Assembly: GCA_947503885.1 (NCBI GenBank)
Contig: CANNFD010000007.1
Span: 142,077-206,076, forward strand
Length of the DNA: 64,000 nucleotides
From: an uncultured Olleya sp.
GTDB lineage: Bacteria > Bacteroidota > Bacteroidia > Flavobacteriales > Flavobacteriaceae
Direction: 5' to 3'
Positions 18,081-26,525 of the stretch are shown here, piece after piece. Made by a program: the position numbers and the translations under genes. The notes below the pieces were generated by a model. It was not told the DNA's origin. It did not search any database and worked only from the letters and a program-made list of their open reading frames with translations. The first letter of the stretch is position 1. Every line of letters begins with the position of its first letter.

Positions 18081-18284
18081 ATGAGTGTTATATATATTTT
18101 ACTGGCAGTAAGCATAATTATTGCAATTGTTTTTTTTACAGCTTTTATTTTTGCTGTAAGAAATGGACAGTTTGACGATGGTTATACGCCCTCTGTAAGA
18201 ATGCTTTTTGAAGACGAATTGGTTAAAACACCAGACAAAAAAATAAAATCAACTAAAATCAAAAATAAGACTAATCACAATTAA
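18081..18284 (+). CDS. ccoS: cbb3 oxidase maturation protein CcoS
   Basis: 67-residue membrane protein with one N-terminal helix (about 2-27) and the CcoS signature of an aromatic/acidic segment after it (RNGQFDDGYTPSVRML). CcoS is needed for cofactor insertion into cbb3 oxidase. It is the first gene after the Fnr-type promoter, and its stop is 2 bases before ccoNO. Confidence 0.92.
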   Translation: MSVIYILLAVSIIIAIVFFTAFIFAVRNGQFDDGYTPSVRMLFEDELVKTPDKKIKSTKIKNKTNHN

Positions 18285-18286
18285 TT

Positions 18287-20464
18287 ATGGATATGCAACA
18301 ATTTTATTACGATAACAAGGTTGTTAAAAAGTTTCTTTACGCTACAATACTCTGGGGAGTTGTTGGAATGCTTGTAGGGCTCATTTTAGCATTCATGTTT
18401 TTATTCCCAAATATGACAGATGGGATTTCATGGCTAAGCTTTGGTCGATTAAGACCTTTACACACTAATGCGGTGATTTTTGCATTTGTGGGTAACGCTA
18501 TCTTTGCAGGAGTTTATTATTCTACGCAACGTTTATTAAAAGCTAGGATGTATAGTGATCTGTTAAGTAATATTAACTTTTGGGGGTGGCAATTAATAAT
18601 TGTTGGAGCAGCTATAACTTTACCTTTAGGTTACTCTACCTCAAAAGAATATGCCGAACTAGAATGGCCTTTTGATATTGCTATTGCTGTAATTTGGGTA
18701 GCATTTGGTGCTAATTTAATTGGTACGATGCTAAAACGTCGTCAGCGTCATTTATATGTTGCAATATGGTTTTACATGGCTACTTTTGTTACAGTAGCTG
18801 TATTACATATTTTTAATAGTTTAGAGATTCCTGTTAGTTTAACTAGCATGAAAAGTTATTCAGTGTACGCAGGTGTTCAAGATGCATTAGTACAATGGTG
18901 GTATGGTCACAATGCGGTAGCATTTTTCTTAACGACACCATTTTTAGGTTTAATGTATTACTTTGTTCCTAAAGCTGCTAATAGACCCGTATATTCATAT
19001 AGGTTATCTATTGTTCACTTTTGGTCTTTAATCTTTATATACATTTGGGCTGGACCACACCACTTATTATATACAGCTTTACCAGAGTGGGCACAAAATT
19101 TAGGTGTAGCTTTTTCTGTAATGTTATTAATGCCTTCTTGGGGAGGGATGATAAACGGATTATTAACACTACGTGGTGCTTGGGATAAAGTGCGAGTTGA
19201 CCCAGTACTTAAATTTATGGTAGTTGCTATCACAGGTTATGGTATGGCAACATTTGAAGGACCAATGTTATCGCTTAAAAACGTAAATGCAATTGCACAC
19301 TATACAGACTGGATTATTGCACACGTACATGTTGGCGCATTAGCATGGAATGGGTTTTTAACTTTTGGTATGATTTATTATTTAGTACCAAAATTATTTA
19401 AAACTAAACTGTATTCGCTACCATTAGCAAATTTACACTTCTGGATTGGTACATTAGGTATTATAATGTATGCTTTACCAATGTATGTTGCAGGGTTTAT
19501 ACAAGCTAGTATGTGGAAACAATTTAACTCAGACGGGACTTTGGTTTATGGTAACTTTTTAGAAACAGTTACAGAGATTATGCCAATGTATTGGATGCGT
19601 GCAATAGGAGGTACTTTGTTTTTAACTGGTATGTTAATCTTAGTATATAACGTTATAGCAACAATTAGACAAGGTAGCAAGGTTGAAGATGAGTTGGCAG
19701 AAGCTGCTGCTTTACAACGTGTTTCTAAAAGTCGAGTAGCAGGAGAAGGGTGGCACACTTGGTTAGAGCGTAAACCAATTAGATTAACTATTTATGCAAC
19801 AATTGCAATTTTAATTGGTGGTGTTGTACAAATTGTACCAACAATAATGGTTAAATCAAATATACCTACAATTAGTAGTGTAAAACCTTACTCTCCATTA
19901 GAGTTGGAAGGTAGAGATATTTATATCAGAGAAGGTTGTGTTGGATGTCACTCACAAATGATTAGACCTTTTAGAAGTGAAGTAGAACGTTATGGCGAAT
20001 ATAGTAAAGCTGGAGAGTATGTATACGACCATCCATTTTTATGGGGAAGTAAACGTACAGGACCAGATTTACACCGTATAGGTGGGAAGTACTCAGACAA
20101 CTGGCACTTTAACCACATGTATGACCCGCAAAGTACTTCTTCTGGATCTATAATGCCAGCTTACAAATGGTTAATAGATAATCCTTTGGATAAGTCACAG
20201 ATTGAAGATAAAATGAAAGTAATGGTAACATTAGGAGTACCTTATACTGATCAAGACATAGCAAATGCACAAGCAGACATGTTAGAACAAGGAACAAAAA
20301 TAGAGAAAAACCTTTATGGCGATCCTGACTTTGCTAACGCTTATGAAGACAGTAAGAAAAATGGAGGAGCGGATTTTGTAGAAATGCGTAACAGAGAAAT
20401 TGTTGCTATGATAGCGTACCTACAACGTTTAGGTACGGACATTAAAGTAGAAGCAGCAGAATAA
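18287..20464 (+). CDS. ccoN: cbb3 oxidase fused subunit I/II (CcoN-CcoO)
   Basis: 725 residues joining catalytic subunit I (about 1-490, multi-helix haem-copper oxidase) to monohaem subunit II (about 500-725). Subunit I shows LRPLHTNAV, WWYGHNAV, GPHHLLYTALPEW and AHVHVGALAWNG, the haem and CuB histidine motifs. The CcoO part has one c-type haem site CVGCH (C551, C554, H555) followed by IRPFRSEVERYG, and a GSIMPAY region for the distal Met. The fused form is common in Bacteroidetes. The enzyme reduces oxygen with high affinity and pumps protons in the inner membrane. Confidence 0.96.
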   Translation: MDMQQFYYDNKVVKKFLYATILWGVVGMLVGLILAFMFLFPNMTDGISWLSFGRLRPLHTNAVIFAFVGNAIFAGVYYSTQRLLKARMYSDLLSNINFWGWQLIIVGAAITLPLGYSTSKEYAELEWPFDIAIAVIWVAFGANLIGTMLKRRQRHLYVAIWFYMATFVTVAVLHIFNSLEIPVSLTSMKSYSVYAGVQDALVQWWYGHNAVAFFLTTPFLGLMYYFVPKAANRPVYSYRLSIVHFWSLIFIYIWAGPHHLLYTALPEWAQNLGVAFSVMLLMPSWGGMINGLLTLRGAWDKVRVDPVLKFMVVAITGYGMATFEGPMLSLKNVNAIAHYTDWIIAHVHVGALAWNGFLTFGMIYYLVPKLFKTKLYSLPLANLHFWIGTLGIIMYALPMYVAGFIQASMWKQFNSDGTLVYGNFLETVTEIMPMYWMRAIGGTLFLTGMLILVYNVIATIRQGSKVEDELAEAAALQRVSKSRVAGEGWHTWLERKPIRLTIYATIAILIGGVVQIVPTIMVKSNIPTISSVKPYSPLELEGRDIYIREGCVGCHSQMIRPFRSEVERYGEYSKAGEYVYDHPFLWGSKRTGPDLHRIGGKYSDNWHFNHMYDPQSTSSGSIMPAYKWLIDNPLDKSQIEDKMKVMVTLGVPYTDQDIANAQADMLEQGTKIEKNLYGDPDFANAYEDSKKNGGADFVEMRNREIVAMIAYLQRLGTDIKVEAAE

Positions 20465-20488
20465 ACAACAGTTTAAAAACAAACAGTC

Positions 20489-20677
20489 ATGTTAAAATTT
20501 GTAAAAAAACATATGGAAAGTATTGTTGGTATAGAGATTTACCCAATCCTTTCATTACTTATATTCTTTGGTTTTTTTGTAGTTCTTTTTTGGTGGGTAT
20601 TTACTGCCAAAAAAGACTACATCACTAAAGTTAGTAATATACCACTAGACCTAGATGACGAAAACGAAGTACAATAA
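20489..20677 (+). CDS. ccoQ: cbb3 oxidase subunit CcoQ
   Basis: 62 residues with one membrane helix (YPILSLLIFFGFFVVLFWWV) and a short acidic tail. Its place between ccoNO and ccoP, 24 bases after ccoNO, identifies it. CcoQ stabilises the complex in other bacteria. Confidence 0.88.
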   Translation: MLKFVKKHMESIVGIEIYPILSLLIFFGFFVVLFWWVFTAKKDYITKVSNIPLDLDDENEVQ

Positions 20678-20728
20678 ACTAAAGTCACAGTTTACGATTG
20701 TCTTTTAAACACATTAAAAACTAATCCA

Positions 20729-21619
20729 ATGAAAAACTTAATCCCATCATACGTTAGAGTTCCTGCTCTATTTTTTATCATCTCAGGGTTGATAGAATTC
20801 TTTGTAGACTCAGGAGATAAACCAGCATTTATAGAATATCCTATAATCATGTTATTTTTAGTATTAGTATTATTTATACTAATTGCAATTGAAGGTATTG
20901 TAGGCGCAATAGAAAACGTACTATTTCAAAGCTTAGATGACGCTGGAAAAGCAAGATACATTGCAAATACATCTAAAACACCTCAGTTTAATAAGCTTAA
21001 AGCTTTATATGCTAAGCTAAAAGGAGATGAAAAACCCATAGAAGAAGAACATGAAATTATCCTTGATCATAATTATGACGGTATTAAGGAGTTAGATAAT
21101 AATTTACCACCTTGGTGGTTGTACTCTTGGTATGCATCAATGGTATTTGCAGCAGTATATTTGTTTAATTTTCATGTAATTGGTACTTCAGATACTCAGT
21201 ATGATGAATTAGAAAAAGAATATGCACAAGCTAAAATAGATATAGCAGAGTATAAAAAAACAGCAAAAAACTTAGTAGATGTTAACACAGTAGAATTGTT
21301 AACTGAAGCTTCAGATTTACAGATTGGTAAACAAATTTATACAGACAATTGTGTGGCATGTCATATGGCAGATGGTGGTGGTGGAATTGGTCCAAACCTA
21401 ACTGATAAATATTGGATTTTAGGTGGAGACATCAAAAGTGTATTTAAAACTATATCGGAAGGTGGTCGTTCTGGTAAAGGTATGATTGCTTGGAAAAAGG
21501 ATTTAAAACCTTTAGAAATGGCACAAGTAGCTAGTTATGTATTAACCATGCAAAATATTACACCTGCTAACCCTAAAGACCCAGAAGGTGATTTATGGGA
21601 AGCTAATAGTGCAGAATAA
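20729..21619 (+). CDS. ccoP: cbb3 oxidase subunit III (CcoP), single-haem form
   Basis: 296 residues. Two N-terminal hydrophobic helices, a soluble stretch, a FixP_N-type helix (PPWWLYSWYASMVFAAVYLF), then one cytochrome c domain with CVACH (C208, C211, H212) and a GKGMIAWK segment for the axial Met. Proteobacterial CcoP usually carries two c-type haems; only one CxxCH is present here. It passes electrons to the ccoNO subunit. Confidence 0.93.
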   Translation: MKNLIPSYVRVPALFFIISGLIEFFVDSGDKPAFIEYPIIMLFLVLVLFILIAIEGIVGAIENVLFQSLDDAGKARYIANTSKTPQFNKLKALYAKLKGDEKPIEEEHEIILDHNYDGIKELDNNLPPWWLYSWYASMVFAAVYLFNFHVIGTSDTQYDELEKEYAQAKIDIAEYKKTAKNLVDVNTVELLTEASDLQIGKQIYTDNCVACHMADGGGGIGPNLTDKYWILGGDIKSVFKTISEGGRSGKGMIAWKKDLKPLEMAQVASYVLTMQNITPANPKDPEGDLWEANSAE

Positions 21620-21698
21620 ATAGAGTTGACTTAAGAGTTATATTCTATTAAATATTAGGAAAAGGGTTCTTTTTTTAAGAATAATTAAATAGTTAGTG

Positions 21699-23120
21699 AT
21701 GGAAATTCCAGATAATGAAAGCTTTAGAGACACGATTGCAACTATAAATGAAGATGGTAAGCGTGCATGGGTTTTTCCTAAAAAACCAAGTGGTAAGTTT
21801 TATGATTACAGAAAGTATGTTAGTTACTTTCTATTAGCTTTCTTTTTTGCTGCTCCGTTTGTAAAAATTAATGGAAATCAATTTTTATTATTTAATGTTT
21901 TAGAAAGACGTTTTAATGTTTTTGGTTTTCCATTTTGGCCTCAAGATTTTCACTTGTTTGTAATCTCAATGATTATTGGGGTTATCTTTATTACACTATT
22001 TACAGTAGCTTTTGGACGTATATTTTGTGGATGGATTTGTCCACAAACCATTTTTTTAGAAATGGTATTTAGACGTATAGAATATTGGATAGATGGTGAT
22101 AGAGGGGCGCAGATGAAGTTAAAACGCACCAAATGGACACCAGAAAAAATAAAAAAACGGGTTTTAAAACATAGCATTTTTATATTTATTTCATTTTTAA
22201 TTTCAAATGTGTTTTTAGCCTATTTAATAGGAAGTGATAAGTTATTAACTTATGTTGTAGAAGGACCATTTGAGCACCTAGGGACACTATTTCCTTTAAT
22301 AATATTTACAGCACTATTTTACTTTGTGTTTTCATGGTTTAGAGAGCAAGTTTGTATTATCGCTTGTCCTTATGGACGATTACAAGGGGTGCTTTTAGAC
22401 AATAAATCTATTATAGTTGCTTACGATTATAAACGTGGAGAAGGCGAAAACGGACGTAAAAAATGGCGTAAAAACGAAGATAGAGAAGCGCTTGGTCATG
22501 GAGATTGTATAGACTGTATGCAATGTGTAAATGTCTGTCCAACAGGTATTGATATTAGAAACGGTACACAATTAGAGTGTATTAATTGTACAGCATGTAT
22601 TGACGAGTGTGATGATATTATGGATAAGGTTGGTTTTCCTAAAGGGTTAATCCGCTATGCTAGTGAGGATAATATTGAAAAGAAAGAACCTTTTAAATTA
22701 ACATTACGTCTTAAAGGTTATATAGTGGTATTAGCTATTCTAACAGGTGCATTGTTTGTGATGTTACAATTACGAAACGATGTGGAAGCAAGAATATTAA
22801 GGCTACCTGGTCAATTATTCGAACACAAAGCAGATAATATTATTAGTAATGTATTTACTTATAAGCTAGTAAACAAAACAACAAAAGATATTGGTAACGT
22901 AGATTTTAGACTTAAAAAGTATAAAGGTACCATTAAATTAGTGTCAACAGATAAAAGCTTTGTAGTACCGGCTCAAGGATTAGCCGAAGGTACATTATTT
23001 ATAGAGTTAGACCAAAGCCTTCTTGAAGATGATAAAACTAAATTAACTATAGAGGTATATAGTGATGATGAGCTAATTGAAACGACTAATGTAAACTTTT
23101 TAGGACCAAGAAGCTTTTAA
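21699..23120 (+). CDS. ccoG: cbb3 maturation ferredoxin-like protein CcoG (RdxA/FixG)
   Basis: 473 residues from the ATG at 21699; an in-frame GTG lies immediately before it (21696), so the start could be one codon earlier. Membrane helices alternate with metal-site motifs: FCGWICPQT, IACPYGRLQG, and two [4Fe-4S] clusters in DCIDCMQCVNVCPTG and ECINCTACIDEC. The C-terminal third is a periplasmic Ig-like domain. CcoG is a cupric reductase in cbb3 assembly in studied species. It lies 79 bases after ccoP in the same direction. Confidence 0.93.
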   Translation: MEIPDNESFRDTIATINEDGKRAWVFPKKPSGKFYDYRKYVSYFLLAFFFAAPFVKINGNQFLLFNVLERRFNVFGFPFWPQDFHLFVISMIIGVIFITLFTVAFGRIFCGWICPQTIFLEMVFRRIEYWIDGDRGAQMKLKRTKWTPEKIKKRVLKHSIFIFISFLISNVFLAYLIGSDKLLTYVVEGPFEHLGTLFPLIIFTALFYFVFSWFREQVCIIACPYGRLQGVLLDNKSIIVAYDYKRGEGENGRKKWRKNEDREALGHGDCIDCMQCVNVCPTGIDIRNGTQLECINCTACIDECDDIMDKVGFPKGLIRYASEDNIEKKEPFKLTLRLKGYIVVLAILTGALFVMLQLRNDVEARILRLPGQLFEHKADNIISNVFTYKLVNKTTKDIGNVDFRLKKYKGTIKLVSTDKSFVVPAQGLAEGTLFIELDQSLLEDDKTKLTIEVYSDDELIETTNVNFLGPRSF

Positions 23121-23135
23121 TAAATAAGATAGATT

Positions 23136-23582
23136 ATGAAATTAAGTTGGGGAACAAGTATCGTTATAGCATTTATATTATTTATAAGCTTTATCATGTA
23201 TTTTGTGATAGCTATGAATACTGATAAAGCACTAGATCATGATTTGGTTAATGAAGATTATTATAAACAAGAGCTAGTTTTTCAGGACGATATTAATAAA
23301 CAAAAAAATTCTAAAACATTACCTTCTCAATTAACTTGGAAAAAAACACCAGAAGGTATAGTAGTAAGCTTTCCAAAAGAGCTTGAGGATAATAACATAA
23401 CAGGTAAAGTGTTCCTATATAGACCATCTAATAAACAACTAGACTTCGAAACCACAATTTTGTTGTCTAACCACAATTTGCTCATACCTGACAAACGTTT
23501 ATTAGATGGTCGTTGGAACATTAAAATAGATTGGTCGTACAAAGATAACAACTACATGTTTAAAGAAGAAATTAGATATTAA
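23136..23582 (+). CDS. ccoH: FixH/CcoH-like cbb3 assembly protein
   Basis: 148 residues with one N-terminal membrane helix (about 4-27) and a periplasmic beta-rich domain, including NEDYYKQELVFQ, which is typical of the FixH family. It is 15 bases after ccoG, and its stop overlaps the next start by one base (TAATG), so translation is likely coupled. Confidence 0.9.
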   Translation: MKLSWGTSIVIAFILFISFIMYFVIAMNTDKALDHDLVNEDYYKQELVFQDDINKQKNSKTLPSQLTWKKTPEGIVVSFPKELEDNNITGKVFLYRPSNKQLDFETTILLSNHNLLIPDKRLLDGRWNIKIDWSYKDNNYMFKEEIRY

Positions 23583-24283
23583 TGTATATAACAGCCCTCA
23601 TATTTGGTTTATTAGGAAGCTTTCACTGCGTTGGTATGTGTGGTCCAATAGCCTTTATGTTGCCTGTTGACAGAAGTAATTCTTTAAAAAAAATAGTGCA
23701 AATTAGTGCGTACCATTTTGGTCGTATTTTAGCATATAGTATTATTGGATTAATTTTTGGTGTAATAGGTAAAAGCTTATATATATTTGGATTACAGCAA
23801 AAGCTATCCATAGTAATTGGGGTTTTAATGATAGTAGTCGTACTTTTTCCTTTTAAAAAAATAGGACAAAATTTTATAGTTAACCCAATTTATAAAACAG
23901 TAGGATTTGTTAAAAAACAAATGGGCCAAGCGCTTAAAAAGAAAACCGCTGACACCTTTTTAACCATTGGGTTTTTAAATGGATTTTTACCCTGTGGATT
24001 AGTCTATATGGCTGTTTTTGGAGCAATAGCAACAGGCACTGCATGGCAAGGCAGTTTATATATGGCGTTTTTTGGCCTAGGAACAATACCGTTAATGACC
24101 ACCGCAATTTATTTAGGTAAGTTTTTAAACACTCAAGTTAAACAACGTATTCAAAAAGCTATTCCTTTTTTTATTGTTATTATTGGTGCCTTATTTATTT
24201 TAAGAGGAATGGGATTAGGCATCCCTTACTTTTCACCAGCACCAGTTGAAAAAATGATTGAAAGTGCAATTGATTGTCATTAA
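23582..24283 (+). CDS. TauE/SafE-like (UreH-type) membrane protein of the cbb3 cluster
   Basis: 233 residues with about six membrane helices. The first has the motif FHCVGMCGP, and a second half-repeat has FLPCGLVYMAVFGA; these Cys/Met/His motifs are typical of the UreH/DsbD-like branch often linked to copper or haem handling. Its place after ccoH in Bacteroidetes oxidase clusters suggests a role in metal delivery to the oxidase. Annotation as a sulfite exporter rests only on superfamily membership. Confidence 0.85.
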   Translation: MYITALIFGLLGSFHCVGMCGPIAFMLPVDRSNSLKKIVQISAYHFGRILAYSIIGLIFGVIGKSLYIFGLQQKLSIVIGVLMIVVVLFPFKKIGQNFIVNPIYKTVGFVKKQMGQALKKKTADTFLTIGFLNGFLPCGLVYMAVFGAIATGTAWQGSLYMAFFGLGTIPLMTTAIYLGKFLNTQVKQRIQKAIPFFIVIIGALFILRGMGLGIPYFSPAPVEKMIESAIDCH

Positions 24284-24299
24284 TTAAAGTGGTTATTTT

Positions 24300-24314
24300 C
24301 GCTTTCGCGGAAAA
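24300..24314 (+). repeat. CGCTTTCGCGGAAAA dispersed motif
   Basis: A GC-rich 15-mer in an AT-rich gap, 17 bases after a stop codon. An inverted copy with one mismatch lies at 61989-62003, also in a gap. It forms a partial TTTTCGC...GCGgAAAA hairpin. It is probably a short dispersed element. Confidence 0.5.
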
Positions 24315-24344
24315 AAAGCCAGACAAACCTTAAAAAGTCAACAA

Positions 24345-25169
24345 ATGAAAAATATACTATTACTTACAGATTTTTCAGAAAGTTCTAAAAACGCAATGCA
24401 TTATACAATGCAATTATTAGAAGCTCAAAAAGTTAATTTTCATTTAGTATATGTACACAAAGCTTCAACTTTTACGTCTGCAGACTTAATGACAACAGGA
24501 AATGACAACCTATACGCTTCAATTGTAAAATCACCAAAAGAAGACTTAGAAGATCTTGTAGCAACGCTTCAACTTAAATTTAAAAACGACAACCATACCT
24601 TTTCTACTCATATAGATTATGATGTGTTTACAGATGCAATAAACCAATTGGTAAAGCTGCATAATGTGGATTTAATAGTAATGGGTACAAATGGTGTAAC
24701 AGGAGCAGACGAGGTAGTTTTTGGAAGTCACACCCTTAATGTTATTAGAAAAGTAGAGCATCCAACTTTAATAATACCCAAAGATTTTAAATTTTATAAA
24801 CCAGAAACGGTATTGATTCCGTTAGACCAAAATGACCAATTAAATAACAACCGTTTAAATAAAATTATCAGTTTAATTGATAAAAAGACAATTAATTACC
24901 ATGTATTAAGGATTTCTGATAAATCAATTACAGAGTCTGATGATTTAAAAACTTTAGATAGTTTATTAACTAAAGCTAATTATACTTATCATCATGTGTC
25001 TAACGTGCCTATGCACCATGTTGTAGATACTTATTTACAAACAAATACTATAGACTTTGAAGTGTTTATTATCCAAAAAACTAGTTTTTTAGAACGTTTG
25101 TTTTCTGGATCTCCAATTACAAAACATAGTAAAATTGCTAGTGTCCCACTTTATATTTTGCATGATTAA
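24345..25169 (+). CDS. Tandem-domain universal stress protein (UspA family)
   Basis: 274 residues, cytosolic, two USP folds. Domain 1 (about 1-150) has the nucleotide-binding pattern GTNGVTGADEVVFGSHT followed by VIRKVEHPTLIIP. Domain 2 (about 160-274) is degenerate and lacks the G-x2-G-x9-GS motif. It follows the cbb3 cluster by 61 bases with no clear terminator between, so it may be read from the Fnr-type promoter. USPs are linked to survival under low oxygen or starvation in many bacteria. Confidence 0.9.
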   Translation: MKNILLLTDFSESSKNAMHYTMQLLEAQKVNFHLVYVHKASTFTSADLMTTGNDNLYASIVKSPKEDLEDLVATLQLKFKNDNHTFSTHIDYDVFTDAINQLVKLHNVDLIVMGTNGVTGADEVVFGSHTLNVIRKVEHPTLIIPKDFKFYKPETVLIPLDQNDQLNNNRLNKIISLIDKKTINYHVLRISDKSITESDDLKTLDSLLTKANYTYHHVSNVPMHHVVDTYLQTNTIDFEVFIIQKTSFLERLFSGSPITKHSKIASVPLYILHD

Positions 25170-25183
25170 TGCTAATAATCTAA

Positions 25184-25816
25184 CTAGTTTAATGTTGGCA
25201 CTATACCATCGTTTTCTAAAACTAAAATTAATAATTTAGCATAGTCGGCAACGGTTTTATTAATATTTTCTGGGTCGATTATATCGATATATCCCTTCCA
25301 TATTAATGTACGGTCTTTTGTTGGACAAAGACAATATACTGATGTCTCGGCATTATATACTTGATACTCTTTATAGTCATCAGGGTTAAAAAACTGATCT
25401 TGATACATTAAATAATCATCTTTAAAACGGTTATGGTTTTTATCTACCTTAGAATAATCCTCACTGTATTGAATTTTATTTTTTATACCTGCAACTTTTG
25501 TAAATAATACAGCGTCATAGCCTTCTTTTATTAGATTGTCCTCTATAGCTTTAATGTCTGCATCAGATTTTTGTTTTAATAAAAAGTCAGTCTCAAATTT
25601 ATTAAAACTTATAGAAGTCTCAATGCCTCTAATACCTAGTTGCTTTTGTAGGTTTTTTTCAAATTTCTCTCTAGCTTCAACATTGTCTGTTAAGCCTACT
25701 ATAAATACTTTTTTTAGTGTGTAATTAGAAGCTTCTGGACTAACCCAATGGTCTTTTAGTTGTGTATTGTCACAACTAAATAACAAAAGTGTAAATATTA
25801 TAAATAGATTTTTCAT
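25184..25816 (-). CDS. Predicted lipoprotein, unknown function
   Basis: 210 residues with a signal peptide and lipobox (FTLLLFSC, C14). After a variable start (VSPEASNYTLKKVFIVGLTDNVEAREKFE) the body resembles DUF4136-type or similar stress lipoproteins that begin with a KVFIVG strand, but I cannot fix a family. A later segment SVYCLCP holds two cysteines. It follows 25821-26261 by 4 bases and so is in its operon, converging with the USP gene across a 14-base gap. Confidence 0.75.
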   Translation of the reverse strand: MKNLFIIFTLLLFSCDNTQLKDHWVSPEASNYTLKKVFIVGLTDNVEAREKFEKNLQKQLGIRGIETSISFNKFETDFLLKQKSDADIKAIEDNLIKEGYDAVLFTKVAGIKNKIQYSEDYSKVDKNHNRFKDDYLMYQDQFFNPDDYKEYQVYNAETSVYCLCPTKDRTLIWKGYIDIIDPENINKTVADYAKLLILVLENDGIVPTLN

Positions 25817-25820
25817 GTTG

Positions 25821-26261
25821 TTATTTTGAGGATTGTACCTGTTTTTCTGTCTTCATTAAAGTTTTGACTAAGCTAAAAACTTCAAATTTTACTGCTTTGT
25901 AATCATAAAAAAAAGAGCTTACTTTTACTGAAAGTGCTTTATGCTTTGTTTTATAATTTTTTTCTTTCTCTAATTCGTCTTTACCATCTACCATTAATTT
26001 TAAATCTTCTTTATGTCTTAAAATTTCATTAATAAGTAGTTGATTGCCACGTTTGGTTCTAAGTAAAGCTGTTAACGCCTTTTGTATCCTTATGTGGATA
26101 TCGTCTTCTATTGCGCTTTTTTTATAGTTGATAATTAGTTCTTCTAAAAACTCTTGTTCATCTTTTATAAAATTTAAATCTGACAACCAATGCTTAGTCA
26201 TTTCGTGTATACGTTCTGCGCTGTACCATTCTACCATTTTATTAATATTTTGTGTTTTCAT
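25821..26261 (-). CDS. Small all-helical protein, unknown function (related to 14305-14724?)
   Basis: 146 residues, no signal peptide, strongly helical and charged. The order W-x2-DLNFIKDEQEFLEELI, a central helix, and HKALSVKVSSFFYDYKAVKFEVF parallels the protein at 14305-14724. It is first in a two-gene operon with the lipoprotein. The leader is unusual: an Fnr-type palindrome about 240 bases upstream and a terminator-like hairpin ending just before the ATG. Confidence 0.78.
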   Translation of the reverse strand: MKTQNINKMVEWYSAERIHEMTKHWLSDLNFIKDEQEFLEELIINYKKSAIEDDIHIRIQKALTALLRTKRGNQLLINEILRHKEDLKLMVDGKDELEKEKNYKTKHKALSVKVSSFFYDYKAVKFEVFSLVKTLMKTEKQVQSSK

Positions 26262-26525
26262 AGCTTTTATATTTAAAAAACAGGAAGTAATTAGGTGTAC
26301 TTCCTGTTTATCGATTACTTTATATTAAGCGACTTATTTAGGAGTTGCAATTATCAATTACATTATACTACTAGAACAGTTAGATGCCCTGTAGTTAATT
26401 AATAGCATAGTTGCTTATAGCGTTGTTTTAAGTAATCTTAAGTTGTTATTAATTACCTTTATTATTACTTCAAGTTAGGGATTATAACTCTTAATAACTA
26501 TGATAATTGTCATGTTATCAATAGG
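26262..26525 (-). promoter_or_regulatory. 264-base gap: Fnr-type box far upstream and leader
   Basis: No coding sequence was found. It holds a perfect palindrome ATGATAATTGTCAT (26500-26513). At the 33-base position on the minus strand is only TAACTTGA (26470-26477), a poor -7 box. If used, the leader is about 200 bases and ends in the hairpin at 26275-26309. No known riboswitch was recognised. Confidence 0.5.
26275..26309 (-). terminator. Terminator or attenuator hairpin just upstream of a start codon
   Basis: On the minus strand the arms AAACAGGAAGTA and TACTTCCTGTTT (26298-26309 and 26278-26289, perfect 12 bases, 8-base loop) are followed by a T run, then the ATG at 26261 within 14 bases. 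It would stop read-through from the MBL gene, or attenuate transcription into 26261-25184. Confidence 0.7.

Noticed and set aside
23582..24283. Sulfite exporter role for the SafE-like protein
   Set aside because: The FHCVGMCGP motif and the position after ccoH fit oxidase assembly better; the sulfite label is only a superfamily name.
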